In this document: positions 18,384 through 27,707 of the stretch, piece by piece
How the letters are laid out: every line of letters starts with the position of its first letter
Position numbering within the stretch: the first letter of the stretch is position 1
Assembly (NCBI RefSeq): GCF_001689125.2
Contig: NZ_CP015405.2
Span: 4,490,501 to 4,554,500, forward strand
Reading direction: 5' to 3'
DNA length: 64,000 bases
DNA from: Blautia pseudococcoides
Lineage (GTDB): Bacteria; Bacillota; Clostridia; Lachnospirales; Lachnospiraceae
Made by a program: the position numbers and the translations under genes
The notes under the pieces: generated by a model
What the model was told of the DNA's origin: nothing
What the model saw: the letters and a program-made list of their open reading frames with translations, nothing else
Database searches by the model: none

Positions 18384-19955
18384 ATGAGGAACAAAAAGAA
18401 AAATATCATACTGCTTATAGTTCTGGGAATTCTTTTTCTGGTACTGGCAGTCATAGGAGTGTTTTTGATAAAAAATGCCACAGAGAAAAAAGCCTACAGG
18501 GCGCACCTGAATGAAGGGCAGAAGTACCTGGAGGAGATGAAATATGAGGAGGCGGTGGCGTCCTTTGAATTTGCCATTGAAAAGGATCCGAAGTCAGAGA
18601 ATGCATACATCGGAATCTTTCAGGTCAGAGACGCACAGGGAGAATACCTGATGGCAGCAGAAATATTGCAGAAGGGCTATGCCAATACAAGGAGTGACAG
18701 GATAGATCTGCTTCTTGCCAACTATCTGGAAAAGCATCCTTCCGGCAGTGATGGGGAACAAAGCACAGAGACTGCAGGAGGAATTGAGCTGTTGGCAGAG
18801 GAATCCCAGAAAATCACCATTAACACAGCTTTTATGCAGAAGATAGCTAATTATACATATCAGGATTACCTGCGTGAATTTGGTAACTGCGTATCTCATG
18901 AAATGAAAAGTGGAGTTCTGGAAATAAAACATGCGAAGCTGGCAGGTACATTTTATTACAGGGATATAGATGAAGAAGATAACTCCATAGACGTCAAAAG
19001 CAGCTTTCCATATAAAGATGCAAAGCCCGCCTACATACGTCTGGATAATGTGGAACTGCTTTTCAGGGGTTTTGGATCAGGCATTACATATACACGTCTA
19101 AGGGAAATAGCCGGGGGCCAGGTGGAATGTACAGATAATGAAAAGAATGAAATGAAAGAAGAAGGTATTACTATTGTAAAATTCAGCTATAAGGAGTGCG
19201 GCATCCAGATCCAGTCTGACAAAGACGGAAACATTATCAAGAGTGCGGCATGGAATAAAATTATTCCTCCCAGGCCGGACAGGGAAGCAGAAAAGGGAGT
19301 GTACCAGGGCGTCATCGTGGATGCCACTACAGGACAAGGACTGCAGGGGGCTGATGTGAGATTTATGCCCCGTGACAGAAGCCAGGAAACCGTCCGGGTA
19401 CAGTCAGACGGTGAGGGTGCTTATAAAGCAGAGCTGCCGGAAGGAACATACGATGTAGAGGTCAGCAAAGAAGGCTTTATCCAGGACAGCTTTGACCTGG
19501 AGATAACAGCAGAGGAACAGCAAAGCGGAGATTCGTTTCCACTCTCCCCCAAGCTTGCTCAGGGAGAAATCCGGATCGTCCTCACCTGGGGGGCATATCC
19601 CACAGATTTGGATTCCCATCTGGATGGAACCACAACCGACGGTCACAGCGTGTACGTTTATTTTGCAAGAAGTATCAGCCGTTACGGGAATAGTACGGCA
19701 GCCCAGCTGGATGTGGATGACAGGAATGGATACGGACCGGAGACTACCACCATCTATGCGGACGGCAGTTATCGGTTCCGTGTAAATGATTTTACCCGTT
19801 CCGGAGAGATTTCCGCATCAGGGGCAGAGGTGAAGATATATCTTCCGGACCAGTCACAGCCAACTGTCTTCCAGGTACCTGACGGAGTCGGTAACCTGTG
19901 GGATGTATGCCAGATAGAAAACGGGAAGATCACCCCAATCAATTCAGTAGAATAG
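18384..19955 (+). CDS. Membrane-anchored TPR / carboxypeptidase-regulatory-like / DUF2135-like protein
   Basis: This 523-residue protein has an N-terminal membrane anchor (NIILLIVLGILFLVLAVIG) and a TPR-like pair of helices (AHLNEGQKYLEEMKYEEAVA). A middle domain of unknown family is followed by a carboxypeptidase-regulatory-like beta domain (GVIVDATTGQGLQGADVRF) around residues 305-385. The C-terminal domain resembles DUF2135/YfaP (IRIVLTWGAYPTDLDSHL, with a VDDRNGYGPETTTI motif). The bulk should lie outside the membrane. The frame is open to a GTG at 18360 overlapping the previous stop, but the ATG at 18384 has GGGGGGA at good distance and is preferred. The regulatory-like beta domain also occurs at the N-terminus of the giant protein, suggesting both act at the surface. 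Confidence 0.8.
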   Translation: MRNKKKNIILLIVLGILFLVLAVIGVFLIKNATEKKAYRAHLNEGQKYLEEMKYEEAVASFEFAIEKDPKSENAYIGIFQVRDAQGEYLMAAEILQKGYANTRSDRIDLLLANYLEKHPSGSDGEQSTETAGGIELLAEESQKITINTAFMQKIANYTYQDYLREFGNCVSHEMKSGVLEIKHAKLAGTFYYRDIDEEDNSIDVKSSFPYKDAKPAYIRLDNVELLFRGFGSGITYTRLREIAGGQVECTDNEKNEMKEEGITIVKFSYKECGIQIQSDKDGNIIKSAAWNKIIPPRPDREAEKGVYQGVIVDATTGQGLQGADVRFMPRDRSQETVRVQSDGEGAYKAELPEGTYDVEVSKEGFIQDSFDLEITAEEQQSGDSFPLSPKLAQGEIRIVLTWGAYPTDLDSHLDGTTTDGHSVYVYFARSISRYGNSTAAQLDVDDRNGYGPETTTIYADGSYRFRVNDFTRSGEISASGAEVKIYLPDQSQPTVFQVPDGVGNLWDVCQIENGKITPINSVE

Positions 19956-19993
19956 GAGGATAAAAACTTGATAACAGGAAGCAGGGTGATAGC

Positions 19994-20524
19994 ATGTATG
20001 CGGCTTTGATGATCGCAGCGGTTTTATTGCTGTTGTCAGCCGGATTGGCAGCAGCAGTCAGAAAAATCATACACGGCAGGGAAACACAGAAGTGTTACGA
20101 GGCAGCGCGCAGGATCATTCAGGAGGAACACCTGAATTATGCCATAAAAAATCCATTGAACAGTCATGGGGCCAGACCGCAGATGCAGAAGATCATGATC
20201 TGCCTGAAGACAGAGAATGCCAGAAAAAACAGCTATGTTTTTGATCCGGAGAAGGGAATCCATATTGGCAGGGACAGCGGAAAAAATGAAATTTGCCTCC
20301 AGGATGTAACGGTTTCCGGGGAACACTGTAGGATTTTTCTGTATCAGAACCAGATTTATCTGCAGGACTGTAATTCTGCCAATGGGACTTTTTTAAAGAA
20401 AGGAACCCGCAGGCCTTGTGCCCTGCATGGAAATGCGGAGATGCTCCGCAATAAGGACAGGATATATGTGGGAAATACGGTGTTTAGGACTATTATTTTC
20501 TACTGTGACATGCTTACAGCATAG
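19994..20524 (+). CDS. Membrane-anchored FHA-domain protein
   Basis: This 176-residue protein has an N-terminal transmembrane helix (ALMIAAVLLLLSAGLAAAV) and a C-terminal FHA domain (about 88-165). FHA motifs visible are IHIGRDSGKNEICL, the SGEHCRIF Ser-Gly-x-His core and CNSANGTFL. FHA domains bind phosphothreonine peptides, so it may dock phosphorylated kinase or EssC-associated partners at the membrane. It lies directly before the EssC-like gene, 38 bases apart. Confidence 0.88.
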   Translation: MYAALMIAAVLLLLSAGLAAAVRKIIHGRETQKCYEAARRIIQEEHLNYAIKNPLNSHGARPQMQKIMICLKTENARKNSYVFDPEKGIHIGRDSGKNEICLQDVTVSGEHCRIFLYQNQIYLQDCNSANGTFLKKGTRRPCALHGNAEMLRNKDRIYVGNTVFRTIIFYCDMLTA

Positions 20525-20562
20525 ATGCAGAATAAAAACACGGGTGATAGCAGGGGGAAAAC

Positions 20563-23500
20563 ATGATAGTAATTGTATATAATTCCGGGGTCTACAAAGA
20601 ATATCTGCTTCCTAATATAACAAATGCAGATTATACACTGAATCTGGGAGAGACATCTCTTGGTCTGACAAAGAATGTGGAGGTGTTGATGGAGATCACT
20701 GCAGACACATGGAAACTGCTGTCGGGAGAGGGATATACCATCAGCGAAGATCAAAAGGTGCTGACAGAGAGAGTCATCATGGACGGGGATATTATTGATC
20801 TTATAACAAATGCAGGAGAAATCATGCAGCTCATTGTAGCGGATGCTGATTTTGATTTCCCTGTTATGCAGAAGTTTGATATCAGCGGTGAGAGTTATAT
20901 CACCATTGGTAAAAATGAGGACAACAGTATCATCTATAACTTTCAGCATCTTATATCAGGCTGCCACGGTATCCTGGAGAGAAGAGGCGGAAGCCTTTAT
21001 ATCCAGGATACCAGCGCAAACGGCATCTTTTATAAATACAGACGGATCACAGGGAATAAAAAACTGGAATTTGGGGACTGCATTAATATATTCGGCCTTA
21101 AGCTTCTGTATTTGGAGAATGTCCTGGCAGTGGGAACCTGTTATGGGGAGTTCCGCATCCAGGAAAACAGTCTGTGTCCGTATATTGACGCGGACTTAAG
21201 GGCTGTAAAACAGGCGGAAGCACTTCAGGGAGAAACGGGATCCGGTGGGGGAAGAAACCTGCGTAAAGCCCAGGTGCAGTATTTTAACCGCTCACCGCGT
21301 AATATACCTTCCATAGCCACGGAACCGGTGGAGATTGAGGCGCCTCCCAATCCCCATAGGATGCAAGAAAAACCTGTTTTTCTCTCCATTGGACCCGCCT
21401 TTACTATGGCAGTCCCAATGCTCCTAGGATGCAGTATGGCCATTCTCAGCTCCAGGATCGGGGGACGGTCCTCCGGTGCGTATATGTTCACAGGCCTGAT
21501 CACAGCAGTGTCTTCTGCTGTTTTGGGAGTTTTTTGGGCACTTATGAATCTGAAATATTCTAAGAAAGAGCTGCAGGAAGAGGAGGAGCAGAGGTTTAAT
21601 GCCTATGGAAATTACCTGATCAAAATTGCAGATTCACTGAAAGCAAAGTACGAGCAGAATGAAAGGGCTCTTCACCAAATGTATCCGTCCGCAGCAGAGC
21701 GCTGTGGATATGGGGAGACATCACCAGCCCTGTGGAACAGAAACCATACACACCCGGATTTCCTCTATTACAGACTGGGGACCGGAGATATACCATTTCA
21801 GGTTGACATCTCTATACCGAAGGAAAAGTTTACACTGATCAATGATTCCCTGCAGGAGAAGCCGGCGCTGATCAGGGATGAATATAAAATATTAAAAGGT
21901 GTTCCTGTGGGTATACACCTCTCCAGATATCCCCTGATAGGGCTTGTGGGAGGAAGCGGGAAGGATGGAGCTGTAAAGCTCATGCACATTCTTGCCGCAG
22001 GAATCGCAGCCGGCAACAGTTATACAGATGTAAAAATGGTATTTGTCTATGACCGTAAAGAAGTACCATCCGTAAAAGCGTGGGAATGTATGAAATGGTT
22101 TCCTCATGTGTGGTCAGAGGACAGGAAGATACGTTATCTGGCTTGTGACGAGCCTGAGAAGGGAGATGTTTTTTTTGAACTGGCCAATACCCTGCGGTTA
22201 CGCAAGGAGCAGAGTTCCGGTATCGGAAAGAAAGAGAGGGTAAAACCTTATTACATTCTGTTTTTGTGGGACGCCAGACTGCTGGAAGGGGAACTGATAA
22301 GAAAATATATCTACGAACCAAAGGCGGAATACGGATTCACCACCTGCATCATGGCTGAGACCTGTGAGGAACTGCCTAACGTATGCGAGGATATCATTCA
22401 AAATGATACATATTACCAGGGGTTTTATAATGCTATGGAAGCCAGCACGCTGAGGCAGAAAATAATGTTTGATACAGTAAGTCCGGCGCGTCTGGAACGT
22501 TTTGGAAGGAAGATTTCCAGGCTCAGGGTAAATGAGGTGGAGAGTAATGCGGATATCCCAAACAGCCTTGATTTTTTCCAGATGTATCAGGTTCATTCTC
22601 TGGAAGAGTTACAGGTGGCTGACAGATGGAGAAAAAACAGGACATATAACAGTATGAAAGCGCTTATTGGAAAAAAGGTGGGGGACGCGGATTGCTATCT
22701 GGATATCCATGAAAAATATCATGGCCCCCATGGCCTGATGGCAGGTACCACAGGTTCGGGAAAAAGTGAAACCCTGCAGACATATATGCTGTCCCTGGCT
22801 ATAAACTTCAGTCCGGATGATATAGGATTTTTTGTCATTGATTTTAAAGGAGGCGGAATGGCAAATCTGTTCTCCAATCTTCCGCACATGGTGGGGCAGA
22901 TCTCGAATCTGTCAGGCAATCAGGTGCGGCGTGCCATGATATCCATAAAAAGTGAAAATATGCGGCGTCAAAGGATCTTTGGTGAATACGGTGTCAATAA
23001 CATCAACCTTTACACAAGACTGTATAAAAACCATGAGGCATCCCTCCCCATTCCCCATCTGTTCATAATCATTGATGAATTTGCCGAGCTGAAGCGGGAG
23101 GAGCCGGATTTCATGCGGGAACTTATCAGTGTTGCACAGGTTGGACGAAGCCTGGGTGTACATTTGATCCTTGCGACGCAGAAACCCAGCGGAACGGTGG
23201 ATGATAATATCTGGAGCAACTCCAAGTTCCGGCTATGTTTAAGAGTTCAGGACAGGCAGGACAGTAATGATATGCTTCACAAGCCGGATGCGGCATTTAT
23301 CACCCAGGCTGGCCGTTGTTACTTACAGGTAGGGAATGATGAGATATATGAATTGTTCCAGTCTGGGTGGAGTGGGGCTATCTACAGTGAAAATATGCAG
23401 GATAATGACCAGGACAGTGCGGTGCTGCTCACCAGGACAGGGAAAGCTGCTGTGGTCGGTAATCGGAAAAAGAAGAAACAGAAGACAGAGGATACCGGGA

Positions 23501-25323
23501 AAGTAAAAGAAGTTACCCAGCTTGACGCCGTAGTGGAGTATCTGGCAGCAGCCGCGGCGGAAAACGGATATGATTACCGCATGCGGTTGTGGCTCCCGGT
23601 TCTGCCGTCTGTGCTGTATCTGATGGATCTGCCCGGATATCAGGCGGCGGGGTATGAGGACAGGGTATATAAAAGCCGGGAAGGAAGATGGAATTTATCC
23701 GCTTATGCAGGGCTTTGTGATGACCCGGTCAATCAGGCACAGGGACCTCTGTCTGTGGATTTTTCTGAAAATGGGCACCATGCTGTATGCGGAACTGTAG
23801 TGAGTGGAAAAAGTACATTTTTGCAGACACTACTGTTTTCATTGATAACAAATTATTCGCCGGACTACCTGAACATATATGTCCTTGATTTCAGCAGCCG
23901 GATGCTGGCTCCCTTTGAGGGGCTGGCTCATGTGGGGGGTGTTATCTATGAGGATGAGGAGGAGAAGCTGGGGAAATTTTTTCATTTGATGCGTACTTTC
24001 ATGGAGGAGAGAAAGGCCCTTTTCAGAGGTGGAAATTACAGCCAGTATGTGCAGGCTTATGGGGTAAAGCTGCCCGCGATTTTGATCGTTATTGATAATT
24101 TTGCAGGGTTTAAGGAGAAGACAGACAATGTATATGAGGAAACCCTCATTCAATTGTCAAGGGAGGGGGCAGGATACGGAATGTATCTGCTGATCGCTGC
24201 GGCAGGATTTGGACTTTCAGAGATCCAGAGCCGTATAGGCGATAATATCCGCACCGTGATATCCCTGGAGATGGGTGATAAATTCAAATATATGGATGTT
24301 CTGCGCACAACCCAGATCCCGGTTCTGCCTGAAGCTGAGGTAAAGGGAAGAGGTCTGGCTTTTGTGGAAGGGAATCTTCTGGAATTTCAGACAGCGCTGG
24401 CGCTTCCGGCAGAGGATGACTTTGAGAGGGGGAAGGCGATTGCTGACGTCTGCAGAAAAATAAGTGATCATTGGACCGGAAAAAAGGCAAAGACCATTCC
24501 ATATATACCGGTAAATCCACAACTTTCCGATTTGGCCGGGCTGGAGGAGTATGCAAAAGAAAACCGGCAGGGAGAGCAGCTCCCCTTTGCCTACAGGATG
24601 GAGGATGCGTCACTGTATAGTGTGGATCTGAAATATACATACTGTTACTTTATCATGGGCAGGCCTCGGACAGGAAAAACCAATGTACTGAAACTGCTCC
24701 TTCATGCAGCCTGCGGGCAGAGCGCGGATGTGAAGGTCATAGAGACAGAGAGCACGGAACTGAAACGGGCAGCACAGGAATATAAAGTATCTTATCTGAA
24801 TACGCCTGAGGATGTATTCCGGTATTTCCAGGAGCTGACACCTGAGTTTGTAAATCGCAATAAGAAAAAGAAGGCATGGCTGGCGGAGGGTGTTTCAGAG
24901 GAAGATATTTTTGAACGCATGAAGGAAACACCTCCAATCTATTTATTCCTTGCAGATTTGGCAGGGTTTTTAAAGATGATCTACAGGCAGAATGGCTCCA
25001 TCAGCCCTATGAATGGGTTTGTGGAAAATATTATGGAGAAAGGAAGTTTACATAATATATATTTCTTTGGGTGCCTGAATACGGAGGAAGCTGCTCAAAT
25101 AGCGGGTTATAAAGCCTATTCCTGTTTTACGGGATATAAGACAGGAATCCATCTGGGTGGAAATCTGGCTTCACAAAGAATTTTTAACTTCCAAAATATA
25201 CCCTATATGGAATTGAACAAAGGAATGAAAAGGGGATTGGGATATGTGCCTGACAGGGAGGATGATTCTGTGGCTGAAAAAGTAGTGATCCCACTTGCCG
25301 GGAGGATGGATAAGAATGGTTGA
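20563..25323 (+). CDS. essC: EssC/FtsK-SpoIIIE-type secretion ATPase with N-terminal FHA region
   Basis: This 1586-residue protein is the motor of a type VII-like system. Two tandem FHA-like beta domains (1-95 and about 105-185, SYITIGKNEDNSII) precede a pair of membrane helices (about 275-292 and 303-325). Three FtsK/SpoIIIE ATPase domains follow. Domain 1 has a full Walker A, GTTGSGKSE with K734, and Walker B FIIIDEFAE with D838/E839. Domain 2 has GTVVSGKST (K1083), but its Walker B is LIVIDNFAG, lacking the Glu. Domain 3 has GRPRTGKTN (K1372) with a weak IYLFLADLAG. Domain order, length and FHA start match EssC of Bacillota. The ribosome site is AGCAGGGGG. The end overlaps the LytTR gene by eight bases. 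Confidence 0.95.
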   Translation: MIVIVYNSGVYKEYLLPNITNADYTLNLGETSLGLTKNVEVLMEITADTWKLLSGEGYTISEDQKVLTERVIMDGDIIDLITNAGEIMQLIVADADFDFPVMQKFDISGESYITIGKNEDNSIIYNFQHLISGCHGILERRGGSLYIQDTSANGIFYKYRRITGNKKLEFGDCINIFGLKLLYLENVLAVGTCYGEFRIQENSLCPYIDADLRAVKQAEALQGETGSGGGRNLRKAQVQYFNRSPRNIPSIATEPVEIEAPPNPHRMQEKPVFLSIGPAFTMAVPMLLGCSMAILSSRIGGRSSGAYMFTGLITAVSSAVLGVFWALMNLKYSKKELQEEEEQRFNAYGNYLIKIADSLKAKYEQNERALHQMYPSAAERCGYGETSPALWNRNHTHPDFLYYRLGTGDIPFQVDISIPKEKFTLINDSLQEKPALIRDEYKILKGVPVGIHLSRYPLIGLVGGSGKDGAVKLMHILAAGIAAGNSYTDVKMVFVYDRKEVPSVKAWECMKWFPHVWSEDRKIRYLACDEPEKGDVFFELANTLRLRKEQSSGIGKKERVKPYYILFLWDARLLEGELIRKYIYEPKAEYGFTTCIMAETCEELPNVCEDIIQNDTYYQGFYNAMEASTLRQKIMFDTVSPARLERFGRKISRLRVNEVESNADIPNSLDFFQMYQVHSLEELQVADRWRKNRTYNSMKALIGKKVGDADCYLDIHEKYHGPHGLMAGTTGSGKSETLQTYMLSLAINFSPDDIGFFVIDFKGGGMANLFSNLPHMVGQISNLSGNQVRRAMISIKSENMRRQRIFGEYGVNNINLYTRLYKNHEASLPIPHLFIIIDEFAELKREEPDFMRELISVAQVGRSLGVHLILATQKPSGTVDDNIWSNSKFRLCLRVQDRQDSNDMLHKPDAAFITQAGRCYLQVGNDEIYELFQSGWSGAIYSENMQDNDQDSAVLLTRTGKAAVVGNRKKKKQKTEDTGKVKEVTQLDAVVEYLAAAAAENGYDYRMRLWLPVLPSVLYLMDLPGYQAAGYEDRVYKSREGRWNLSAYAGLCDDPVNQAQGPLSVDFSENGHHAVCGTVVSGKSTFLQTLLFSLITNYSPDYLNIYVLDFSSRMLAPFEGLAHVGGVIYEDEEEKLGKFFHLMRTFMEERKALFRGGNYSQYVQAYGVKLPAILIVIDNFAGFKEKTDNVYEETLIQLSREGAGYGMYLLIAAAGFGLSEIQSRIGDNIRTVISLEMGDKFKYMDVLRTTQIPVLPEAEVKGRGLAFVEGNLLEFQTALALPAEDDFERGKAIADVCRKISDHWTGKKAKTIPYIPVNPQLSDLAGLEEYAKENRQGEQLPFAYRMEDASLYSVDLKYTYCYFIMGRPRTGKTNVLKLLLHAACGQSADVKVIETESTELKRAAQEYKVSYLNTPEDVFRYFQELTPEFVNRNKKKKAWLAEGVSEEDIFERMKETPPIYLFLADLAGFLKMIYRQNGSISPMNGFVENIMEKGSLHNIYFFGCLNTEEAAQIAGYKAYSCFTGYKTGIHLGGNLASQRIFNFQNIPYMELNKGMKRGLGYVPDREDDSVAEKVVIPLAGRMDKNG

Positions 25324-26032
25324 GATGCTGATATCGGGAAGAGGGAAACAGGAGGTGGAGAGCATTTACCGATGTTCCAGAGAGCTGGCAGCAAAGTTTA
25401 CGGAGGAGAAGTGGGAATACTACTGTTTCTGCACTGCAGACAGTCTCAATGGGTTCGTAGATCAGAAGCCTCTGTTGGATATGATCTGTGTGGACTTGAC
25501 CATGTCGGATGCCCTGACAGCGGTACAGAAACTCAGAAAATTTAACGGACATGCGTATATTACAATTGTGGCAAGTCCGGATATATCACCGGCTGTCTAT
25601 ATGCGGCCTGGTATCATGGCAGGTTCCCTGATGCTGAAACCTTTGACAGAGAAACAGGTCCGGCAGGTCATGACGGAGGCTTTCCAGGTATTTGTAAAGC
25701 GATTTGCGGACAATAGTATAAAAGAACAGTTCGTGATAGAGACAAGAGAAGGCAGGACGCTGATCAATTATTCCCAGATTTATTATTTTGAGGCCAGAGA
25801 GAAGAAGATTTTTCTGATCACAGAGACTCGGGAAATTGCCTTTTACGACACGATCAATCACCTTCTGGAGGCGCTTCCTGATGGATTTCTGCGCAGTCAT
25901 AGAAGCTTTGTGGTAAACAGCGGCAAGATAGACAGTATACGCCTGGGGAAGAATATGATCCTGCTTGAAAATGGAGAGGAGATTCCCATTTCCAGAAGCT
26001 TCCGCCAGGTGTTTAAGGAGTTCGGAACATGA
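25316..26032 (+). CDS. Response regulator with LytTR DNA-binding domain
   Basis: This 238-residue protein has a divergent receiver domain (1-125) with ICVDLTMSD as the likely phospho-acceptor Asp region and LMLKPLTEKQV as the conserved Lys loop. A LytTR domain follows (about 140-235, INYSQIYYFEAREKKIFLIT, FLRSHRSFVVN). LytTR regulators bind short direct repeats near promoters of surface and secretion genes. No histidine kinase is adjacent, so it may be activated by the Ser/Thr kinases or act alone (inference). ATG 25316 overlaps the essC stop and is served by GGGAGG; a second ATG three codons later is possible. Confidence 0.85.
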   Translation: MVEMLISGRGKQEVESIYRCSRELAAKFTEEKWEYYCFCTADSLNGFVDQKPLLDMICVDLTMSDALTAVQKLRKFNGHAYITIVASPDISPAVYMRPGIMAGSLMLKPLTEKQVRQVMTEAFQVFVKRFADNSIKEQFVIETREGRTLINYSQIYYFEAREKKIFLITETREIAFYDTINHLLEALPDGFLRSHRSFVVNSGKIDSIRLGKNMILLENGEEIPISRSFRQVFKEFGT

Positions 26033-26640
26033 TTCATGAAGTTTATGAGGCATATCTACTCTCTCAGGAGGAATTCGGTATTCTGCTCAGAGCATCAGGA
26101 TGCAGCGCTTTTTATGGATTTCCAATAGAGGGGAACAGCCTGAACAGAAAGGAGCTTTTGCTCAAGCTGCATCAAATGGTGAAAAAGGGGTTTTTGATCT
26201 CAGATGGGAAACGTTTTTTAATGGACGCTGCTTTGGCCTCCTGTGTCCGCATCCTTGCGGACGCAAAAAAGATGCTTCTGGTGTCTGTTAAGGACCCTCC
26301 GCTGCCAGTGTACTGCTGCTATCCGGGACGGCAGATCGTAATTTGTGAGTGGATGAGCAGAAGGGACGGCTATGTAAAACTGAAACAGACAGATAGTGAA
26401 AAATTCTATGAAATGCTGGTAGAAGAGGGATATTTCCCTGCCATGGGGGAGGGGAGCCTGCAGCTGCTGGATAACCGCACAGGAAGCCTGGAGAGAAGTC
26501 TCACATTACAGAGAATTGGCCTGGAGCAGGTTTTGCTGCTGGAAACAGAGGAGGGAAGAACCGGGAAGCTCTATTCGGAGGATGCTATAGAGCAGATGTT
26601 TTGTGCCCTGACAGGAGGCGGATTTTATGATATTGGTTGA
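26029..26640 (+). CDS. Unknown cytoplasmic protein coupled to the type VII-like genes
   Basis: This 203-residue soluble protein overlaps the LytTR gene by four bases (ATGA) and the YukD-like gene by 14. The N-terminal part looks like a winged-helix-type fold (LNRKELLLKLHQMVKKGFLI, a helix-turn-strand pattern). The rest is mixed alpha/beta with an acidic end. No catalytic motif or membrane helix is seen. The position between motor and WXG100 genes and the general size would suit a substrate chaperone in the manner of EspG, but no sequence support for that was seen. Confidence 0.65.
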   Translation: MIHEVYEAYLLSQEEFGILLRASGCSAFYGFPIEGNSLNRKELLLKLHQMVKKGFLISDGKRFLMDAALASCVRILADAKKMLLVSVKDPPLPVYCCYPGRQIVICEWMSRRDGYVKLKQTDSEKFYEMLVEEGYFPAMGEGSLQLLDNRTGSLERSLTLQRIGLEQVLLLETEEGRTGKLYSEDAIEQMFCALTGGGFYDIG

Positions 26641-26875
26641 TGTCTATGTACCGGTGATCAATAAGATTTATGATTTTCATCTGGACGAAAACGCGGTTGT
26701 ATGGAACGTGATAGAGGATATGGCAGATATGATCTGTCAGAAAGAGCAGTATCGACTAAGGGGAGAGCTGTCACAGCTTGCTCTGTGGATGACGGAGAGA
26801 AAGATGAAACTGGATAAGAGAGGAACCCTATTTGAAAACGGCATCCATTCAGGGGAACGGCTTATGCTGGTATAG
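26627..26875 (+). CDS. YukD/EsaB-like ubiquitin-fold protein
   Basis: This 82-residue protein has the ubiquitin-like layout of YukD/EsaB: a beta hairpin (MILVDVYVPVINKIYDFHL), a central helix (VIEDMADMICQKEQY) and final strands ending in SGERLMLV. Length is normal. EsaB/YukD is a small cytoplasmic component needed for type VIIb activity and is usually encoded next to EssC and WXG100 genes, as here. The ATG has AGGAGG ten bases upstream inside the previous gene. Confidence 0.82.
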   Translation: MILVDVYVPVINKIYDFHLDENAVVWNVIEDMADMICQKEQYRLRGELSQLALWMTERKMKLDKRGTLFENGIHSGERLMLV

Positions 26876-26902
26876 GTGCAGTTCATCCATGTAAGTCTGT
26901 TA

Positions 26903-26955
26903 TTTATCGCCTTTCTATCTAAAGGCGTGAGATAAATGGTAGGATAAAACTACCA
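26903..26955 (+). promoter_or_regulatory. Two adjacent stem-loops in the leader before the first WXG100 gene
   Basis: Hairpin 1 pairs GCCTTT (26909-26914 region) with AAAGGC (26921-26926), extended by the flanking TTTAT/ATAAA. Hairpin 2 pairs TGGTAG (26937-26942) with CTACCA (26950-26955). No T-run follows, so these look like mRNA processing or stabilising structures rather than a terminator. They would allow separate, higher levels of the WXG100 mRNA (inference). Confidence 0.5.
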
Positions 26956-26981
26956 AATAAAATAAAACGGAGGAAAAAAAT

Positions 26982-27284
26982 ATGGCATTGATCAGAGTAA
27001 CTGCAAAGGAGTTGAAGGCCAAAGCAGAGGAATTGAGAGGTCTCAATGGACAGTTCAAATCTGCAGTCAGTGAATTGGAAGGAACAGAAGGACAATTGAC
27101 AGGCATGTGGGAAGGCGAGGCAAAGAATGCATTTCACAACGCATTCCAGTCCGATAAGGCGCAGATGGACAATTTTTACAATGCAATAGAAAACTATGTG
27201 GCCCGACTGGAGTCGGCTGCAGCCAAGTATGAACAGACAGAAAACGCCAATGTGGAAATCGCAAATACCAGAAGCTACCGATAA
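26982..27284 (+). CDS. WXG100-family secreted protein (EsxA-like) 1
   Basis: A 100-residue helical hairpin protein with the WXG turn as WEG (LTGMWEGEAKNAF, about residue 43). A C-terminal YEQTE fits the YxxxD/E type VII signal. These proteins are secreted as helical dimers and also help activate the EssC motor. The ribosome site ACGGAGGA is strong. It lies 106 bases after the YukD-like gene, behind two stem-loops, and is followed closely by a second WXG100 gene, which suggests a partner pair. Confidence 0.93.
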   Translation: MALIRVTAKELKAKAEELRGLNGQFKSAVSELEGTEGQLTGMWEGEAKNAFHNAFQSDKAQMDNFYNAIENYVARLESAAAKYEQTENANVEIANTRSYR

Positions 27285-27307
27285 CAATCTGAAAAGGAGA
27301 TGGAATT

Positions 27308-27622
27308 ATGGAAGGTACATTAAAAGTTACACCCGAACAGCTGTCACAGACAGCACAGGAATTTGGAAACAAAGCGGGAACGATCGGCAATCTTACCTCA
27401 GAGATGACAAATCTTGTGGCAGGTTTGTCTTCCTCCTGGGAAGGTGAGGCATCCACTGCATACATTGCGAAATTCAGAGGTTTGGAAGATGATATCCAGA
27501 GAATGATCCGCATGGTGCAGGAGCATTCCACGGATTTGGAAGAAATGGCAAGGAACTACATGGAAGCGGATAATTTTGTAGTGCAGGAGACCCAGAGCCT
27601 GTCTTCTGACGTGATATCATAA
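27308..27622 (+). CDS. WXG100-family secreted protein 2
   Basis: A 104-residue WXG100 protein: helix, SSSWEGEAS turn near residue 43, second helix, then YMEAD (YxxxD) near the end. It starts 23 bases after gene 1 with an AAAGGAGATGG ribosome site. It begins EGTLKVTPEQL, very like the 28415 protein (EGILRVTPEQL), and both end in LSSDVIS/LPSDVIS. These two are therefore probable paralogues from duplication inside the locus. Confidence 0.93.
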   Translation: MEGTLKVTPEQLSQTAQEFGNKAGTIGNLTSEMTNLVAGLSSSWEGEASTAYIAKFRGLEDDIQRMIRMVQEHSTDLEEMARNYMEADNFVVQETQSLSSDVIS

Positions 27623-27645
27623 AAATCTGTGGGAGAGAAATACAG

Positions 27646-27671
27646 CCGGCGGGGGCGGATACTCCCGCCGG
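27646..27671 (+). promoter_or_regulatory. GC-rich stem-loop after the WXG100 pair
   Basis: CCGGCGGG (27646-27653) pairs perfectly with CCCGCCGG (27664-27671). There is no T-run, so it is not a standard terminator. With the stem-loops at 26903-26955 it brackets the first two WXG100 genes and could protect their mRNA segment from decay (inference). Confidence 0.5.
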
Positions 27672-27707
27672 ATTGGTATATCCGAATAAGAAAACAGGAG
27701 TGATGAC

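Noticed and set aside
26029..26640. EspG-type chaperone assignment
   Set aside because: Only position and size fit; no sequence feature supports it, so it is left as unknown.
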